Part shown: one piece after another, positions 8,670 through 17,281 of the stretch | Numbering within the stretch: position 1 is the stretch's first letter | How the letters are laid out: every line of letters begins with the position of its first letter | Origin: Haloarchaeobius salinus | Lineage (GTDB): Archaea > Halobacteriota > Halobacteria > Halobacteriales > Natrialbaceae | Assembly: GCF_024464185.1 (NCBI RefSeq) | Contig: NZ_JANHAU010000001.1 | Coordinates: 1,200,420-1,264,419, forward strand | Direction of reading: 5' to 3' | Length of the DNA: 64,000 bases | The notes under the pieces: model-generated | Told to the model about the DNA's origin: nothing | The model's database searches: none | Seen by the model: the letters and a program-made list of their open reading frames with translations, nothing else | Position numbers and translations under genes: made by a program

Positions 8670-9575
8670 TTACTCAGTCGCCTCGACGAGGAGGACACCC
8701 TGCTCGCCGAGGCTCTCGTGGGGCTGGCAGACGAACTCGTAGCGGCCGGTCGCCTCGAAGGTGTGCGTTCGTTCGTGGCCGGCGTTGAACACGACCCCGT
8801 CCTCGTTCGTCCACGTCGAGTCCTCGGGCATCGTCCCCATGTGAACGTTGTGGTTGTCCGACTCCCAGACGAACGTCACCCGCGTTCCGGGCGGGACGCT
8901 CACCGGGCGCTCGGTGCCGGGCTCGAAGACGTAGTCGCCGCCGGCACCGACGCGGATCTCCGCGGTGCCGTCGTCGCCGAGGGTGACCGGCTCGTCGGAG
9001 CCCGGCTGCTCGGTTCCGGTCTCCGGCGGCCGGCCCGTCTCGTTCACGACGATCTCGCCACGCATGCCGAGGGAGTGGTGTGGCTCGCAGTGGAACCGGT
9101 ACTCGCCGAGTGTCTCGAACGTGTGGCGGTACTCGAATCCCTCGTTCTCGACGGGCTCGTGGCCCTCCCACTCCGCACCGTCCGGTGCGCTCTCGACGAC
9201 GATGTTGTGGCTGTCGGAGGCCCAGTAGAACAGGACCTCGGTCCCGGGCGTGACGTACACGGCCTCGTCGGTCCCGGGCTCGAAACGGAAGTCGCCGTCC
9301 GGCCCGACCTCGATGACCGCACTCGCTCTCGACTGGCCGCCGTCACCGCTTTCGTCGTCGGTCGACGGCTCGGACTCGGTCGACGGTTCGGGTTCGGACG
9401 TCGTCGCCGGTGGCTCGGTGGTGGCAGTCGGGGTCGCGGTCGGCGTGTCCGTCGGCGTCCCGTCGCCGCCACCGTCCGAGCTACAGCCCGCGAGCGAGCC
9501 GAGGAGGAGCGCCGTGCCGGTTGCTTTCAGTACTCCGCGCCGTCGCTTCGCTGGTACGTCGTCGTCGTCGTGCAT
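8670..9575 (-). CDS. Double halocyanin-like cupredoxin lipoprotein
   Basis: 301 residues. The N-terminus has a Tat motif (KRRRGVLKATG) and a lipobox LAGC with Cys31 as lipidation site, then a Thr/Ser/Pro/Glu linker. Two plastocyanin-like domains follow (about 85-183 and 195-301). Domain 1 shows all type-1 copper ligands: SHN, HCEPHHSLGM. Domain 2 keeps DNHN and VCQPHESLG, but the Met position is Glu (GEQG), so its copper site is probably altered. Halocyanins carry electrons outside the membrane. Its promoter and first 49 nt overlap the 3' end of the upstream PA14 gene. Confidence 0.9.
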   Translation of the reverse strand: MHDDDDVPAKRRRGVLKATGTALLLGSLAGCSSDGGGDGTPTDTPTATPTATTEPPATTSEPEPSTESEPSTDDESGDGGQSRASAVIEVGPDGDFRFEPGTDEAVYVTPGTEVLFYWASDSHNIVVESAPDGAEWEGHEPVENEGFEYRHTFETLGEYRFHCEPHHSLGMRGEIVVNETGRPPETGTEQPGSDEPVTLGDDGTAEIRVGAGGDYVFEPGTERPVSVPPGTRVTFVWESDNHNVHMGTMPEDSTWTNEDGVVFNAGHERTHTFEATGRYEFVCQPHESLGEQGVLLVEATE

Positions 9576-11311
9576 CGGGGACCAATCCTCGGTTCGTCTA
9601 CTTGGTCGCCGGTAAAAATACCCCCGAACGTGTTCCCAGCGGCTGGGAACCGAACCGCCGGCGAACCCTGCACTGTCAGGCTGGACAGCGACGCGGCGCT
9701 GTCGTTCCTGACCAGTACGCTGTCGGGAATCTGCTCCCTTCCGAAGCCCGGACCTGCCCAGAACACCGACAACGACTCCTGGCCGGTCCGTTCGAAGAAC
9801 GTGACGGTGATGCGGTGGGTGCCAGCCTCCAGGTCGATGGTGCCCGACTCCTCCTCGTAGGGGTGGGTGCCGTCGTTGTCGACGACGACCTCGTTGCCGA
9901 TCTCCAGTCGGCTGCCGTCGTCCGACCCGGTCCAGAACGTGTACTGGCCGTCCTCGGGCACCTCGACGTAGCCGGTGTAGCGGACGGCGAACTCGTCGTC
10001 CCGCTCCCGGACCGAGATGTCGAAGTTGGTGCTCGTGCCGGTCGTCTCCGGCGAGAGGCCGTCGAAGTTCGGCAGGCTGTTCCAGTAGCCCTCGTGGTAC
10101 TCGTACTCGAGGCCCTGCGTGGTACTCCCCGGCGAGTCCGGCGCGCGGAGGTCCTCGACGGCCACGGTCTGGCTGGTCGTGTCGCTCCGTCCGCTCGACC
10201 CCTGGACGGTCAGGCTGACGGTCCGGTCGCCGTCAGACGTGTACTCGTGGTCGACCGTCGGTCCGCTCGTGGTCGTCGTGTTCCCGTCGCCGAACTCCCA
10301 CTCGTAGGACTGGACCGTGCCGCCATCATCGCGGGACGACCCGGCGTCGAACGAGCAGTTGTAGCCGACACAGGTCGCGTCGAACGCGGCGACGGTCGAC
10401 GGCTGGGTGTAGAGCGCGCTTGCCGGCACCGCCTCTTTGCCGAAGGTCGGTCCCTCCCACGACACGTCGAGCACCTCGCTGCCGGTGTGCTCGAAGTGCG
10501 TGACGGTGATCGGGTGTAGGCCCGCCGAGAGCGTGACCGTACCCGAGCGCTCGCGGGCACCGTGCAGCCCCCGGTTGTCGACGACCCGGGTCCCGTCGAC
10601 GTACAGCTCGCTGCCGTCGTCGGAATTCGTGTAGAACGTGTACTGGCCGTCCTCGGGCACCTCGACGTAGCCCGTGAATCGGAAGGCGAACTCCGACCCG
10701 CGGTCGCGCAGCGAGATGTCGAACGTGCTGGTCGGGCCGGTCCGCTTCGGCGTCTCGCTCGCGAAGTTCGGCATCGAACTGTACTGGCCGCTCGCCTCGT
10801 AGTACTCGTAGGTGAGCCCCTGGGCCAGCCCGACGGACGGGGCGGCGTCGGTCGGCACCCGGTACTCGGCGAGGATGGCGGTCCGGCCGTCGTCGCCCGG
10901 TGCATCCCAGACCACCCGGACCGTGTCGCCCTGCCGGAACGCGGTCGGGTACGTCACGTTGCCCGCGACGGGGCTGTTCGTCGCGTTCAGCCGCAGGCGC
11001 TCGCCAGCCCGCATCTCGAAGTCGTTGCCGCCGACCCACGTGTAGTTCCGGCGCATCCCGCCGTCGGCCGGCGACACCTGTATCGTCACCGCCCCGGTGT
11101 TCGTGTTCGACAGCGACTGCCCGCCGCTGTGGGACACGTCGAGGACACCCGTCTCCGCGTCGTACTGGAACTCGAACTCCGCCTGCGGCGTCGGCTCGCC
11201 GAGCAGCCCGGTCAGACTCGTCCCTGTCAGGAACACCGCCCCGGCCGCGACGAACGCGATGGCGACGATGAGCACGACCGCGATCTGCGAGTTCAACCCC
11301 CGCTCGTCCAT
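9527..11311 (-). CDS. Pilin-like surface protein with PA14-PKD-PA14 domains
   Basis: 594 residues. The N-terminus MDERGLNSQIAVVLIVAIAF is an archaeal type IV pilin/archaellin-like class III signal with a likely cleavage after ERG. A small beta domain follows, then PA14 domain 1 (about 165-320, with TGYVEVPEDGQYTFYTNSDDGSELYVDG), a PKD domain (about 330-400, YEWEFGDGN), and PA14 domain 2 (about 415-550, with the same VEVPEDGQYTFW core). PA14 domains commonly bind carbohydrate, so an adhesive pilus or surface role is inferred. The last ~45 residues run over the halocyanin promoter and 49 nt of that gene and look unlike a domain. Confidence 0.82.
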   Translation of the reverse strand: MDERGLNSQIAVVLIVAIAFVAAGAVFLTGTSLTGLLGEPTPQAEFEFQYDAETGVLDVSHSGGQSLSNTNTGAVTIQVSPADGGMRRNYTWVGGNDFEMRAGERLRLNATNSPVAGNVTYPTAFRQGDTVRVVWDAPGDDGRTAILAEYRVPTDAAPSVGLAQGLTYEYYEASGQYSSMPNFASETPKRTGPTSTFDISLRDRGSEFAFRFTGYVEVPEDGQYTFYTNSDDGSELYVDGTRVVDNRGLHGARERSGTVTLSAGLHPITVTHFEHTGSEVLDVSWEGPTFGKEAVPASALYTQPSTVAAFDATCVGYNCSFDAGSSRDDGGTVQSYEWEFGDGNTTTTSGPTVDHEYTSDGDRTVSLTVQGSSGRSDTTSQTVAVEDLRAPDSPGSTTQGLEYEYHEGYWNSLPNFDGLSPETTGTSTNFDISVRERDDEFAVRYTGYVEVPEDGQYTFWTGSDDGSRLEIGNEVVVDNDGTHPYEEESGTIDLEAGTHRITVTFFERTGQESLSVFWAGPGFGREQIPDSVLVRNDSAASLSSLTVQGSPAVRFPAAGNTFGGIFTGDQVDEPRIGPRCTTTTTYQRSDGAEY

Positions 11312-11437
11312 TCCCCCTTGCACCTCTATGCCGGAACTTGTCTTGGCGGCTACAAAAGTCGCGCGGCCGTTCGACCAGTAGTCTCCGCTGGCGAACGACG
11401 GCACCGTCGCTGTGCGAGTGGTGCGTCGGAAAGGAAT

Positions 11438-11473
11438 ATGCGTGGGTGCTGTCCGTCAGGAGAGCACCCGCAT
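11438..11473. other. Inverted repeat between tRNA-Leu and the pilin-like gene
   Basis: ATGCGTGGGTGCT (11438-11450) and AGCACCCGCAT (11463-11473) form a stem with 7 perfect pairs plus 4 more across a bulge and a 12-nt loop. It lies downstream of tRNA-Leu (minus strand) and upstream of the pilin-like gene, so it could terminate or process the tRNA transcript or act upstream of the pilin promoter. No T-run follows, so terminator function is only a guess. Confidence 0.4.
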
Positions 11474-11507
11474 CGTACTGTGGCCGAGTTGGTGGCCACG
11501 TATGCGA

Positions 11508-11592
11508 TGCGTGGGACCGGATTTGAACCGGCGGACCTCTACAGGACAGCGCCCTCAACGCTGCGCCGTTGGCCTGGCTTGGCTACCCACGC
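11508..11592 (-). tRNA. tRNA-Leu (anticodon GAG)
   Basis: 85 nt folding as a class II tRNA. The acceptor stem GCGTGGG pairs with CCCACGC, with discriminator A at 11508. The anticodon stem CAGCG/CGCTG encloses loop TTGAGGG with anticodon GAG, reading CUC/CUU Leu codons. There is a long variable arm, and the T-arm contains GGTTCAAATCC. No intron is seen and CCA is not encoded. A TTTATTTA box (about 11630-11638, minus strand) is a suitable promoter. Confidence 0.96.
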
Positions 11593-11744
11593 TCGCTGTG
11601 TCTTGCTGCACTCCTGCGTTTCACCGGGATAAATAAAAGCGTGTCCTTTTGCCGCCGCCGGAGAGGATGGTAGCGATGCGCAGTCGGCGTGACACGGAAC
11701 AGCAAAGCGGGGTATTCAAATGGACTCCCACGGTAGGGGTTCGT

Positions 11745-12257
11745 ATGGCGAAGTACTCGACGGGCGACTCGTCGGGTGGTGGCGACGGTGACACCTGCGA
11801 ACTCTGCGGTGCGGCCAGCGACCGACTCCGGCTGGCGAACGTCGCCGGAGCGGAACTGGAGGTCTGTCCCGACTGCGCCCCGCACGACGACGCCCAGAAG
11901 ACGACGAGCGGTTCCAGCGACGACGGCAGCAGCCGCGAACGCGGCGAGCGCAAGCGCAACGCCGCCCGGAACACGGCCCGCACCTCCAACTGGGACGGTG
12001 ACACCTCCCACTGGGAGGAGGGCGGCACGAACTACGACGACGACCAGCTCCCCTACCTCGTGAAGGACTACGGCAAGACACTGACCGAGGCCCGGCAGGA
12101 CGCCGGCCTCCAGCGGGACGAACTCGCCGAGGAACTCGACACCGATGAGGCCGACATCATCGCCGTCGAGCAGGGCCGGGCGGCGCGTGCTGGCATCGGC
12201 GGCGGCCTCATCGCGAAGCTCGAGGACAGACTCGACGTGCAGCTTTCGGAATCCTGA
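11745..12257 (+). CDS. MBF1-like zinc-ribbon/HTH regulator
   Basis: 170 residues. An N-terminal zinc ribbon (CELCGAAS...CPDC) is followed by a charged linker and a C-terminal XRE-type helix-turn-helix (LVKDYGKTLTEARQDAGLQRDELAEELDTDEADIIAVEQG), the arrangement of archaeal multiprotein bridging factor 1. Archaeal MBF1 contacts transcription/translation components; its precise role is not settled. ATG 11745 is chosen over an in-frame upstream start because GGTATTCAAA lies ~30 nt before it. Divergent from tRNA-Leu. Confidence 0.9.
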   Translation: MAKYSTGDSSGGGDGDTCELCGAASDRLRLANVAGAELEVCPDCAPHDDAQKTTSGSSDDGSSRERGERKRNAARNTARTSNWDGDTSHWEEGGTNYDDDQLPYLVKDYGKTLTEARQDAGLQRDELAEELDTDEADIIAVEQGRAARAGIGGGLIAKLEDRLDVQLSES

Positions 12258-12320
12258 GCGGACTGCGGATTCTCGTTCTCACGCGGCCGCTCGACCGTGA
12301 CCGCGAAAACGGACGCGTCG

Positions 12321-13568
12321 TTACTCGTACAGCGGGTTCGCGTCGCACAGCTCCGCGACGGTCGCCTCGACCTCGCTCTTGACGGCCTCGTCCTCCGGTG
12401 CGTCGACGACCTTCTTGATGCAGTCGGCGACGACCCGGAGGTCCTCCTCGTCGAAGCCGCGGGTGGTCAGCGCGGGCGTGCCGATGCGGATGCCCGACGG
12501 GTTGAACGCCGAGCGCGTCTCGCCGGGGACGGTGTTCGCGTTGAGCACGATGCCGGTGTCTTCCAGCGCCTCCTCGGCGTCGCCGCCGGTGGTGTCCGGG
12601 TGGGACGGCCGGAGGTCGACGAGCACGAGGTGGTTGTCGGTGCCCTCGGAGACGAGGCTGAAGCCGTGCTCCTGGAGCCCCTCGGCGAGCGCCTTCGCGT
12701 TCCGGACGGTCTGTGCGGCGTACTCCTCGAACTCGGGCTCCAGCGCCTCCTTGAAGCCGACGGCCTTGCCGGCGATGTTGTGCATGAGCGGACCGCCCTG
12801 CCCGCCGGGGAAGACGGCCGAGTCGATGTCGTCTGCGTACTCCTCGTCGCACATGACGATGCCGCCGCGGCCCGCGCGGATGGTCTTGTGCGTCGAGCCG
12901 GTGACGAAGTCGGCGATGCCGACCGGGGAGGGGTGCGCGCCGCCGGCGACGAGCCCGGTGATGTGGGCGATGTCGGCGAGATGGAGCGCGTCGGCGGCGT
13001 CGGCGGCCGCCTGGATCCGCTCCCAGTCCACCGTGCGGGGGTACGCGGAGTAGCCGGAGACGACGATGTCCGGCTCGAACTCCTCGGCCATCGTGTGGAG
13101 CTCGTCGTAGTCGATGTAGCCCGTCTCGGGGTCGACCTCGTACGACTCGACCTCGTAGAGCTGGCCGGTGAAGTTCGCGGGGTGGCCGTGGCTGAGGTGG
13201 CCGCCGTGGCTCAGCTCCATCGAGAGGATCCTGTCGCCGGGTTCGAGCATCGCGAAGTAGACCGCCTGGTTGGCCTGGGTCCCGGAGTGGGGCTGGACGT
13301 TGACGTGCTCTGCACCCCAGAGCTCCTCGGCGCGCTCGATGGCCAGGTTCTCGACCTGGTCGGCGTACTCGCAGCCCCCGTAGTACCGCTTGCCGGGGTA
13401 GCCCTCGGCGTACTTATTCGTCAGTGCCGAGCCCTGGGCCTCCAGCACTGCCTCGGAGACGTGGTTCTCGCTCGCGATCATCGCCAGCGTCTCGTTCTGG
13501 CGTGTGACCTCGCCAGAGAGGGCGTCTGCGACCGCCGGGTCGACCTCGCGGACGTGCTCGTAGTCCAT
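12321..13568 (-). CDS. glyA: Serine hydroxymethyltransferase
   Basis: 415 residues. PLP enzyme interconverting serine and glycine with transfer of a one-carbon unit to a folate/pterin carrier. Visible motifs: IASENHVSEAVLEAQGS, YAEGYPGKRYYGGCEYAD, HSGTQANQAVY, LADIAHITGL, and VTGSTHKTIRAGRGG with the PLP-binding Lys. ATG 13568 (MDYEHVREVD) matches the usual start; a candidate 27 nt upstream overlaps the likely TATA (ACTTATG). Convergent with the MBF1 gene. Confidence 0.95.
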   Translation of the reverse strand: MDYEHVREVDPAVADALSGEVTRQNETLAMIASENHVSEAVLEAQGSALTNKYAEGYPGKRYYGGCEYADQVENLAIERAEELWGAEHVNVQPHSGTQANQAVYFAMLEPGDRILSMELSHGGHLSHGHPANFTGQLYEVESYEVDPETGYIDYDELHTMAEEFEPDIVVSGYSAYPRTVDWERIQAAADAADALHLADIAHITGLVAGGAHPSPVGIADFVTGSTHKTIRAGRGGIVMCDEEYADDIDSAVFPGGQGGPLMHNIAGKAVGFKEALEPEFEEYAAQTVRNAKALAEGLQEHGFSLVSEGTDNHLVLVDLRPSHPDTTGGDAEEALEDTGIVLNANTVPGETRSAFNPSGIRIGTPALTTRGFDEEDLRVVADCIKKVVDAPEDEAVKSEVEATVAELCDANPLYE

Positions 13569-13691
13569 GCGAGAACACCCGACCGGTTCGGGCATAAGTG
13601 TACTCGTCTCCGGGCGATACTGCCACCGAATATGTACTCACGTGCGGCTCCCGATACATCTAACTTCCATTAGTTACATCTACCAGAGCGA

Positions 13692-15752
13692 ATGATAGAG
13701 TGGGAGGTGACGTCCACCGGACTCAGGGTCGTCGACCCTGGGAACTCGGAGTTCACGGTCGAAGGACCGAACCTCTCCGTGGCCGACGACGGCGTCTCGC
13801 TCCCACGGCCGGTCGACGCCACGCTCTCCTGCCGAACTGACGAGATCCGGTTCCCCATCTCGGTGGTGTACGTCGCCTCGGAGTCGAGCGACGCGACCTA
13901 CGAGCTGGAGAACGACACCGGCCCGCTGGAGCTGCCGAACGGCGAGTACATCGTCGACCTCGACACCGACATCAAGACGTACCTGCGCGCGGACGGCCCG
14001 TTCGCCATCTCGAAGACGCCGGACTTCGAGGAGGTCGTCGTCAGCTTCGCCGAGGAGACGGACGTGACCCTCGGGTTCCGGAGTCGGAACGTCCGGCCGT
14101 CGGGTCGCATCACCGTCCCCCCGACGCCGCGGGGGCTGGCCGTCGCGCTCAGCCACCTGCCGTCGTCGCACAAGACCACCGCGCCGGACCGGACGTATCC
14201 GACGTTGCGGGGACACCCGCCGCTGGTCGAGACGGGCGACACCGTCGAGGTGTCCTCGGCCATCAGGGACGCGACGCCGGACGTCGGTATCGAGCTGCTG
14301 GTCCCGCCGTCGTTCGAGGAGCTCTACGTCACCGCCCCGCTCGCGTACTACCTGCAGGCGGATGTGGAGACGGTGCGGGATATCGAGGCCCCGATGCTCT
14401 GTGCGCCGGGAGCCGGTATCCGCCACGAACTCGGGACGATGCCCGACCTGGAACGGTGGACGACACGGCTGCTCCGGAAGACGTTCTTCCTCGACTGTCT
14501 GGTCAGGAACGCCGGGCCGTACGGGACGAACCTCGCCGAGGAGAGCCTGCTCGACGCGCTCGGCCTCGACGCCGAGGCGCTGTACCACGCAAGTCCGGTG
14601 GACCGCCTCGAAACCTACCTCGACGTGCCCTACGCCGCACTCGAACACCGGCTGCCCGACTGGCACCTCTCGATGTACGTCGAACCGAGCGCGGAGACGC
14701 TGGAGACGATTCCGTTCCTGTTGCACGACCTCGCTGCCATCTACATGCCCCGCACGTCGGAGCTGGAGGGGTCGGAGCTGGTCGAACGCTCGCTCGACGA
14801 CTTCTACCGGGCGGTCGGCCCCGGCGAGGTCGCCTCCGTCGACATCGTCAAGCCCGAGCTCCGGGCGGGGCGGGTGCACGGCTGGCTCGCCGACGGCGTC
14901 CCCATCGACGTGTTCAAGTGCACGCCGGCGGCGTACCGGAACCGGCTGTCGGTGCTCGACCGACAGCACGAGACCGCAGAGGTGACCGTGGTGCTCAACG
15001 ACGAGAAGATGGACGACGAACAGATCGACGTGGGCCGTATCTACCGCGAGCACGCGGCCGACCTCCCGCTGTCGGTGAACGTCGTCGACCACCTCGGCAC
15101 CGCCGAACTCGCCCGCGTGTTCGAGGGCGACAACGACTTCGTCCACTACATCGGTCACTGCGAGACGGACGGGCTGCGCTGTCCCGACGGCTACCTCTCG
15201 GCGAGCAGCCTCTCGTCGTGTGGCACCCAGACGTTCTTCCTGAACGCCTGCGGCTCGTTCCACGAGGGGATGGAGCTCGTCGAGAACGGTGCGGTCGCGG
15301 GCGGGGTCACGTTCACGCAGGTGCTCAACGACCACGCGGTGAAGGTCGGTTCGGCGTTCGCCCGGCTGCTCATCCACGGGTTCAGCTTCGAGCGCGCGCT
15401 CCGCATCGCGCGGCGTCGGATCATGATGGGCAAGGACTACGCCGTCGTCGGCGACGGTACCTACACGCTGACGCAGACGACGAACCGGCTGCCGACGACC
15501 GCCGAGCTGGAACGGCTCGACGACGACCGGTTCTTCCTCACGTTCGACCAGTTCTCGCTGCAGCACGCCGGCAGCTACTACCACCCGTACGTCGAGGGCA
15601 ACGAGTACTCGTACCTCTGCGGGAACGAGTCGGAGTTCGCGCTGTCGAAGACATCGCTACTGGACTTCCTCGAGCGGGCGGACACGTCGGTCATCTACGA
15701 CGGCGAGTTCTGCTGGTCCGACGACCTCTACGTGCAGCTGGCGAACGAGTGA
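13692..15752 (+). CDS. CHAT-domain (caspase-like) protein
   Basis: 686 residues. The C-terminal part contains a CHAT/caspase-fold catalytic pair: His489 in VHYIGHCETDG and Cys520 in FFLNACGSF, with GGVTFTQVLNDHA and ARLLIHGFSFERALRIARRRIM as later core elements. The N-terminal ~400 residues are mixed alpha/beta without a domain I recognise; there is no signal peptide or TM segment. CHAT proteases (separase/gingipain relatives) often act in programmed death or defence, but no effector or sensor gene is adjacent, so its role is open. An AT-rich region (TTAGTTACATC) precedes the ATG. Confidence 0.8.
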   Translation: MIEWEVTSTGLRVVDPGNSEFTVEGPNLSVADDGVSLPRPVDATLSCRTDEIRFPISVVYVASESSDATYELENDTGPLELPNGEYIVDLDTDIKTYLRADGPFAISKTPDFEEVVVSFAEETDVTLGFRSRNVRPSGRITVPPTPRGLAVALSHLPSSHKTTAPDRTYPTLRGHPPLVETGDTVEVSSAIRDATPDVGIELLVPPSFEELYVTAPLAYYLQADVETVRDIEAPMLCAPGAGIRHELGTMPDLERWTTRLLRKTFFLDCLVRNAGPYGTNLAEESLLDALGLDAEALYHASPVDRLETYLDVPYAALEHRLPDWHLSMYVEPSAETLETIPFLLHDLAAIYMPRTSELEGSELVERSLDDFYRAVGPGEVASVDIVKPELRAGRVHGWLADGVPIDVFKCTPAAYRNRLSVLDRQHETAEVTVVLNDEKMDDEQIDVGRIYREHAADLPLSVNVVDHLGTAELARVFEGDNDFVHYIGHCETDGLRCPDGYLSASSLSSCGTQTFFLNACGSFHEGMELVENGAVAGGVTFTQVLNDHAVKVGSAFARLLIHGFSFERALRIARRRIMMGKDYAVVGDGTYTLTQTTNRLPTTAELERLDDDRFFLTFDQFSLQHAGSYYHPYVEGNEYSYLCGNESEFALSKTSLLDFLERADTSVIYDGEFCWSDDLYVQLANE

Positions 15753-16162
15753 CGAACGAGTGGCGTCCCCGGCTCAGGGTCCGGTGTAGGGGCTGCTTCC
15801 GCCGTCGAGGCTGTTCTTCGGGGGCCGTCCGGAGGTGGGGGTGCCACGTCGCATGGATACACCGTCCTGTCTCCCAATCTGACTTATAGATTGTGGGGTC
15901 CGAGTCGTGTCGGGTAACCGGAACGTACCTTCGACCATCGAAGCGAGACGGCGCGAACGCCTTCGAACCCGAACCTGTGAACGGACTGGTGGGTTTCAGG
16001 AACCAAAGTAATTCGACGTCATTTGCCACATCAACCCATGTGATAGCCTCTCAATTTTCCTCTCGTTTACACTGGAGCGGAATCAAGAGCCGATTGCCAA
16101 GATTTGAGGCCTCACTGGCCAATAAAATTAAGTAGCGCCGGGGCGTTTTGTTGTGCATAGGC
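15753..16162. other. 410-bp intergenic region upstream of tbsP
   Basis: No convincing gene. From about 15880 the base composition becomes markedly more AT-rich than the surrounding coding DNA. ACTTATAG (15882-15889) and AAAATTAAGTA (about 16124-16134) could be promoter elements; the latter is ~32 nt before the tbsP start. Short open frames here lack haloarchaeal codon bias and suitable starts. It probably holds tbsP regulatory sequence; I see no repeat or attachment site that I can defend. Confidence 0.5.
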
Positions 16163-16981
16163 ATGAGTTCGAATTTACTCGACAGACAGATTGACGATAT
16201 CCTCCACACCGTGCTGGAGGATACCACGGGCGACGTGTTCGTGGTGAACCCGTCGGCCGACGCCATCGAGGAGTTCGTCCGCGTCGCGACTCGCTTCGAG
16301 GGCGAGCTTCCGACGGTCCACATGCTCGCCGACGAGCGGACCCTGAAGGACGTCATGGACGACTTCATCGTGGCGTCGAACGCGGCGGACCTCGTCGACC
16401 GGGACGCGCTCGAACTCCGCACGGTCGAGGAGACCCCGGAGAACTCGCTGCTCGTCACCGAGGACAGCGTCGTCGCGCTCGTCACGGCGGGCAACCGTGT
16501 CGGTGGGCTGACGACCGAGGACGACGAGTTCGTCGCGACGGCGTACGACGCCTACATGGCGTCCTGGGAGGACGCGGAGGCGTTCAAGCTCCGGACGCCC
16601 CCGATCTCGCGCGTCCGCGAGTCACTGGAGACCGACATCAGCCCCGAGGCCGAGGCGGACTTCACGAACATCCTCGACTCGCTCGAGACCGCACGTGGTG
16701 ACGGCGAGGGACTCGACGAGGTCACCATCTCGCTGCTCGTCGCCGCGAAGAACGAGGCACTGCTGTACGACATCAGCAAGTGGGGCGAGGACGTGGGCAT
16801 CGCCAGCAAGGCGACGTTCTCCCGCACGAAGACGAAGCTCGAGGACATGGGCCTCATCGACACCGAGAAGGTCCCCATCGACGTCGGCCGGCCGCGCCTG
16901 CGTCTGAAAATCGGCGACGACCGCCTGCGCAACGCCGACAACGGCCAGCTCGCGACGGTCGCACAGTCCATCCTCAACTGA
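16163..16981 (+). CDS. tbsP: TbsP-type transcriptional regulator (DUF5821)
   Basis: 272 residues. The N-terminal alpha/beta domain (MSSNLLDRQIDDIL..., VHMLADERTLKDVMDDFIVASNAADLVDRDALELR) is followed by a C-terminal winged helix (EVTISLLVAAKNEALLYDISKWGEDVGIASKATFSRTKTKLEDMGLIDTEKVPIDVGRPRLRL). This strongly resembles the haloarchaeal TbsP regulators that, with TrmB, control gluconeogenic gene expression. That function is known for relatives and inferred here. ATG 16163 fits the conserved N-terminus. The long AT-rich upstream region suggests its own regulation. Confidence 0.85.
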   Translation: MSSNLLDRQIDDILHTVLEDTTGDVFVVNPSADAIEEFVRVATRFEGELPTVHMLADERTLKDVMDDFIVASNAADLVDRDALELRTVEETPENSLLVTEDSVVALVTAGNRVGGLTTEDDEFVATAYDAYMASWEDAEAFKLRTPPISRVRESLETDISPEAEADFTNILDSLETARGDGEGLDEVTISLLVAAKNEALLYDISKWGEDVGIASKATFSRTKTKLEDMGLIDTEKVPIDVGRPRLRLKIGDDRLRNADNGQLATVAQSILN

Positions 16982-17111
16982 GCCGGTCACACCGTTCTTC
17001 GCCCGTACACGCCCGGCGAGTGGCCACGCCGTCGGCGAGGTTTCTGTCCTCGTCGAGAGGGCACCGCGTTGGCCGTTTGCGGTACATTTAAGAGTCTGGC
17101 ACCGATTGTTT

Positions 17112-17215
17112 CAGGTGACGCTTCGCTTGGAGGGCCGAAGCGTCAGCGGGGACCAATTCAGGGCGGCAAGCGACCACGCGGGCCCACTATTCCCGCGTGG
17201 TCTGCTTTCCTGTTT
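17112..17215 (+). ncRNA. Candidate structured small RNA with two strong hairpins
   Basis: Between tbsP and the amphi-Trp gene lie two near-perfect stems. Stem 1 pairs TGACGCTTCG (17116-17125) with CGAAGCGTCA (17136-17145). Stem 2 pairs ACCACGCGGG (17173-17182) with CCCGCGTGGT (17192-17201) and can extend through AAGC/GCTT. A TATA-like CATTTAAG (about 17090-17097) sits ~22 nt upstream on the plus strand, and CTTTCCTGTTTCG follows stem 2. No ORF explains them. Ends are approximate and the strand could be reversed. It matches no RNA family I know by sight. Confidence 0.5.
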
Positions 17216-17228
17216 CGAACATCACACC

Positions 17229-17244
17229 CGGAGCTTCAGCTCCG
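17229..17244. terminator. Short hairpin 3' of the amphi-Trp gene
   Basis: CGGAGC and GCTCCG flank a TTCA loop, a 6-bp perfect stem located 38 nt past the stop of the amphi-Trp gene (minus strand) and just after the candidate small RNA (plus strand). It could help end either transcript. There is no long T-run, so this is tentative. Confidence 0.3.
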
Positions 17245-17281
17245 TCGTAACGACCGAAAGAACGAGCCGCAGCGCTGCCGA

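Noticed and set aside
15960..16000. Sequence resembling a tRNA T-arm (GGTTCGGGTTCGAA on the minus strand) suggesting a tRNA remnant or attachment site
   Set aside because: No acceptor, D or anticodon arms can be built around it, and there is no duplicate of it or integrase nearby.
15893..16135. A possible 80-codon gene upstream of tbsP
   Set aside because: AT-rich, no haloarchaeal codon bias, and the only TATA-like element lies 7 nt from its start, too close to be its promoter.
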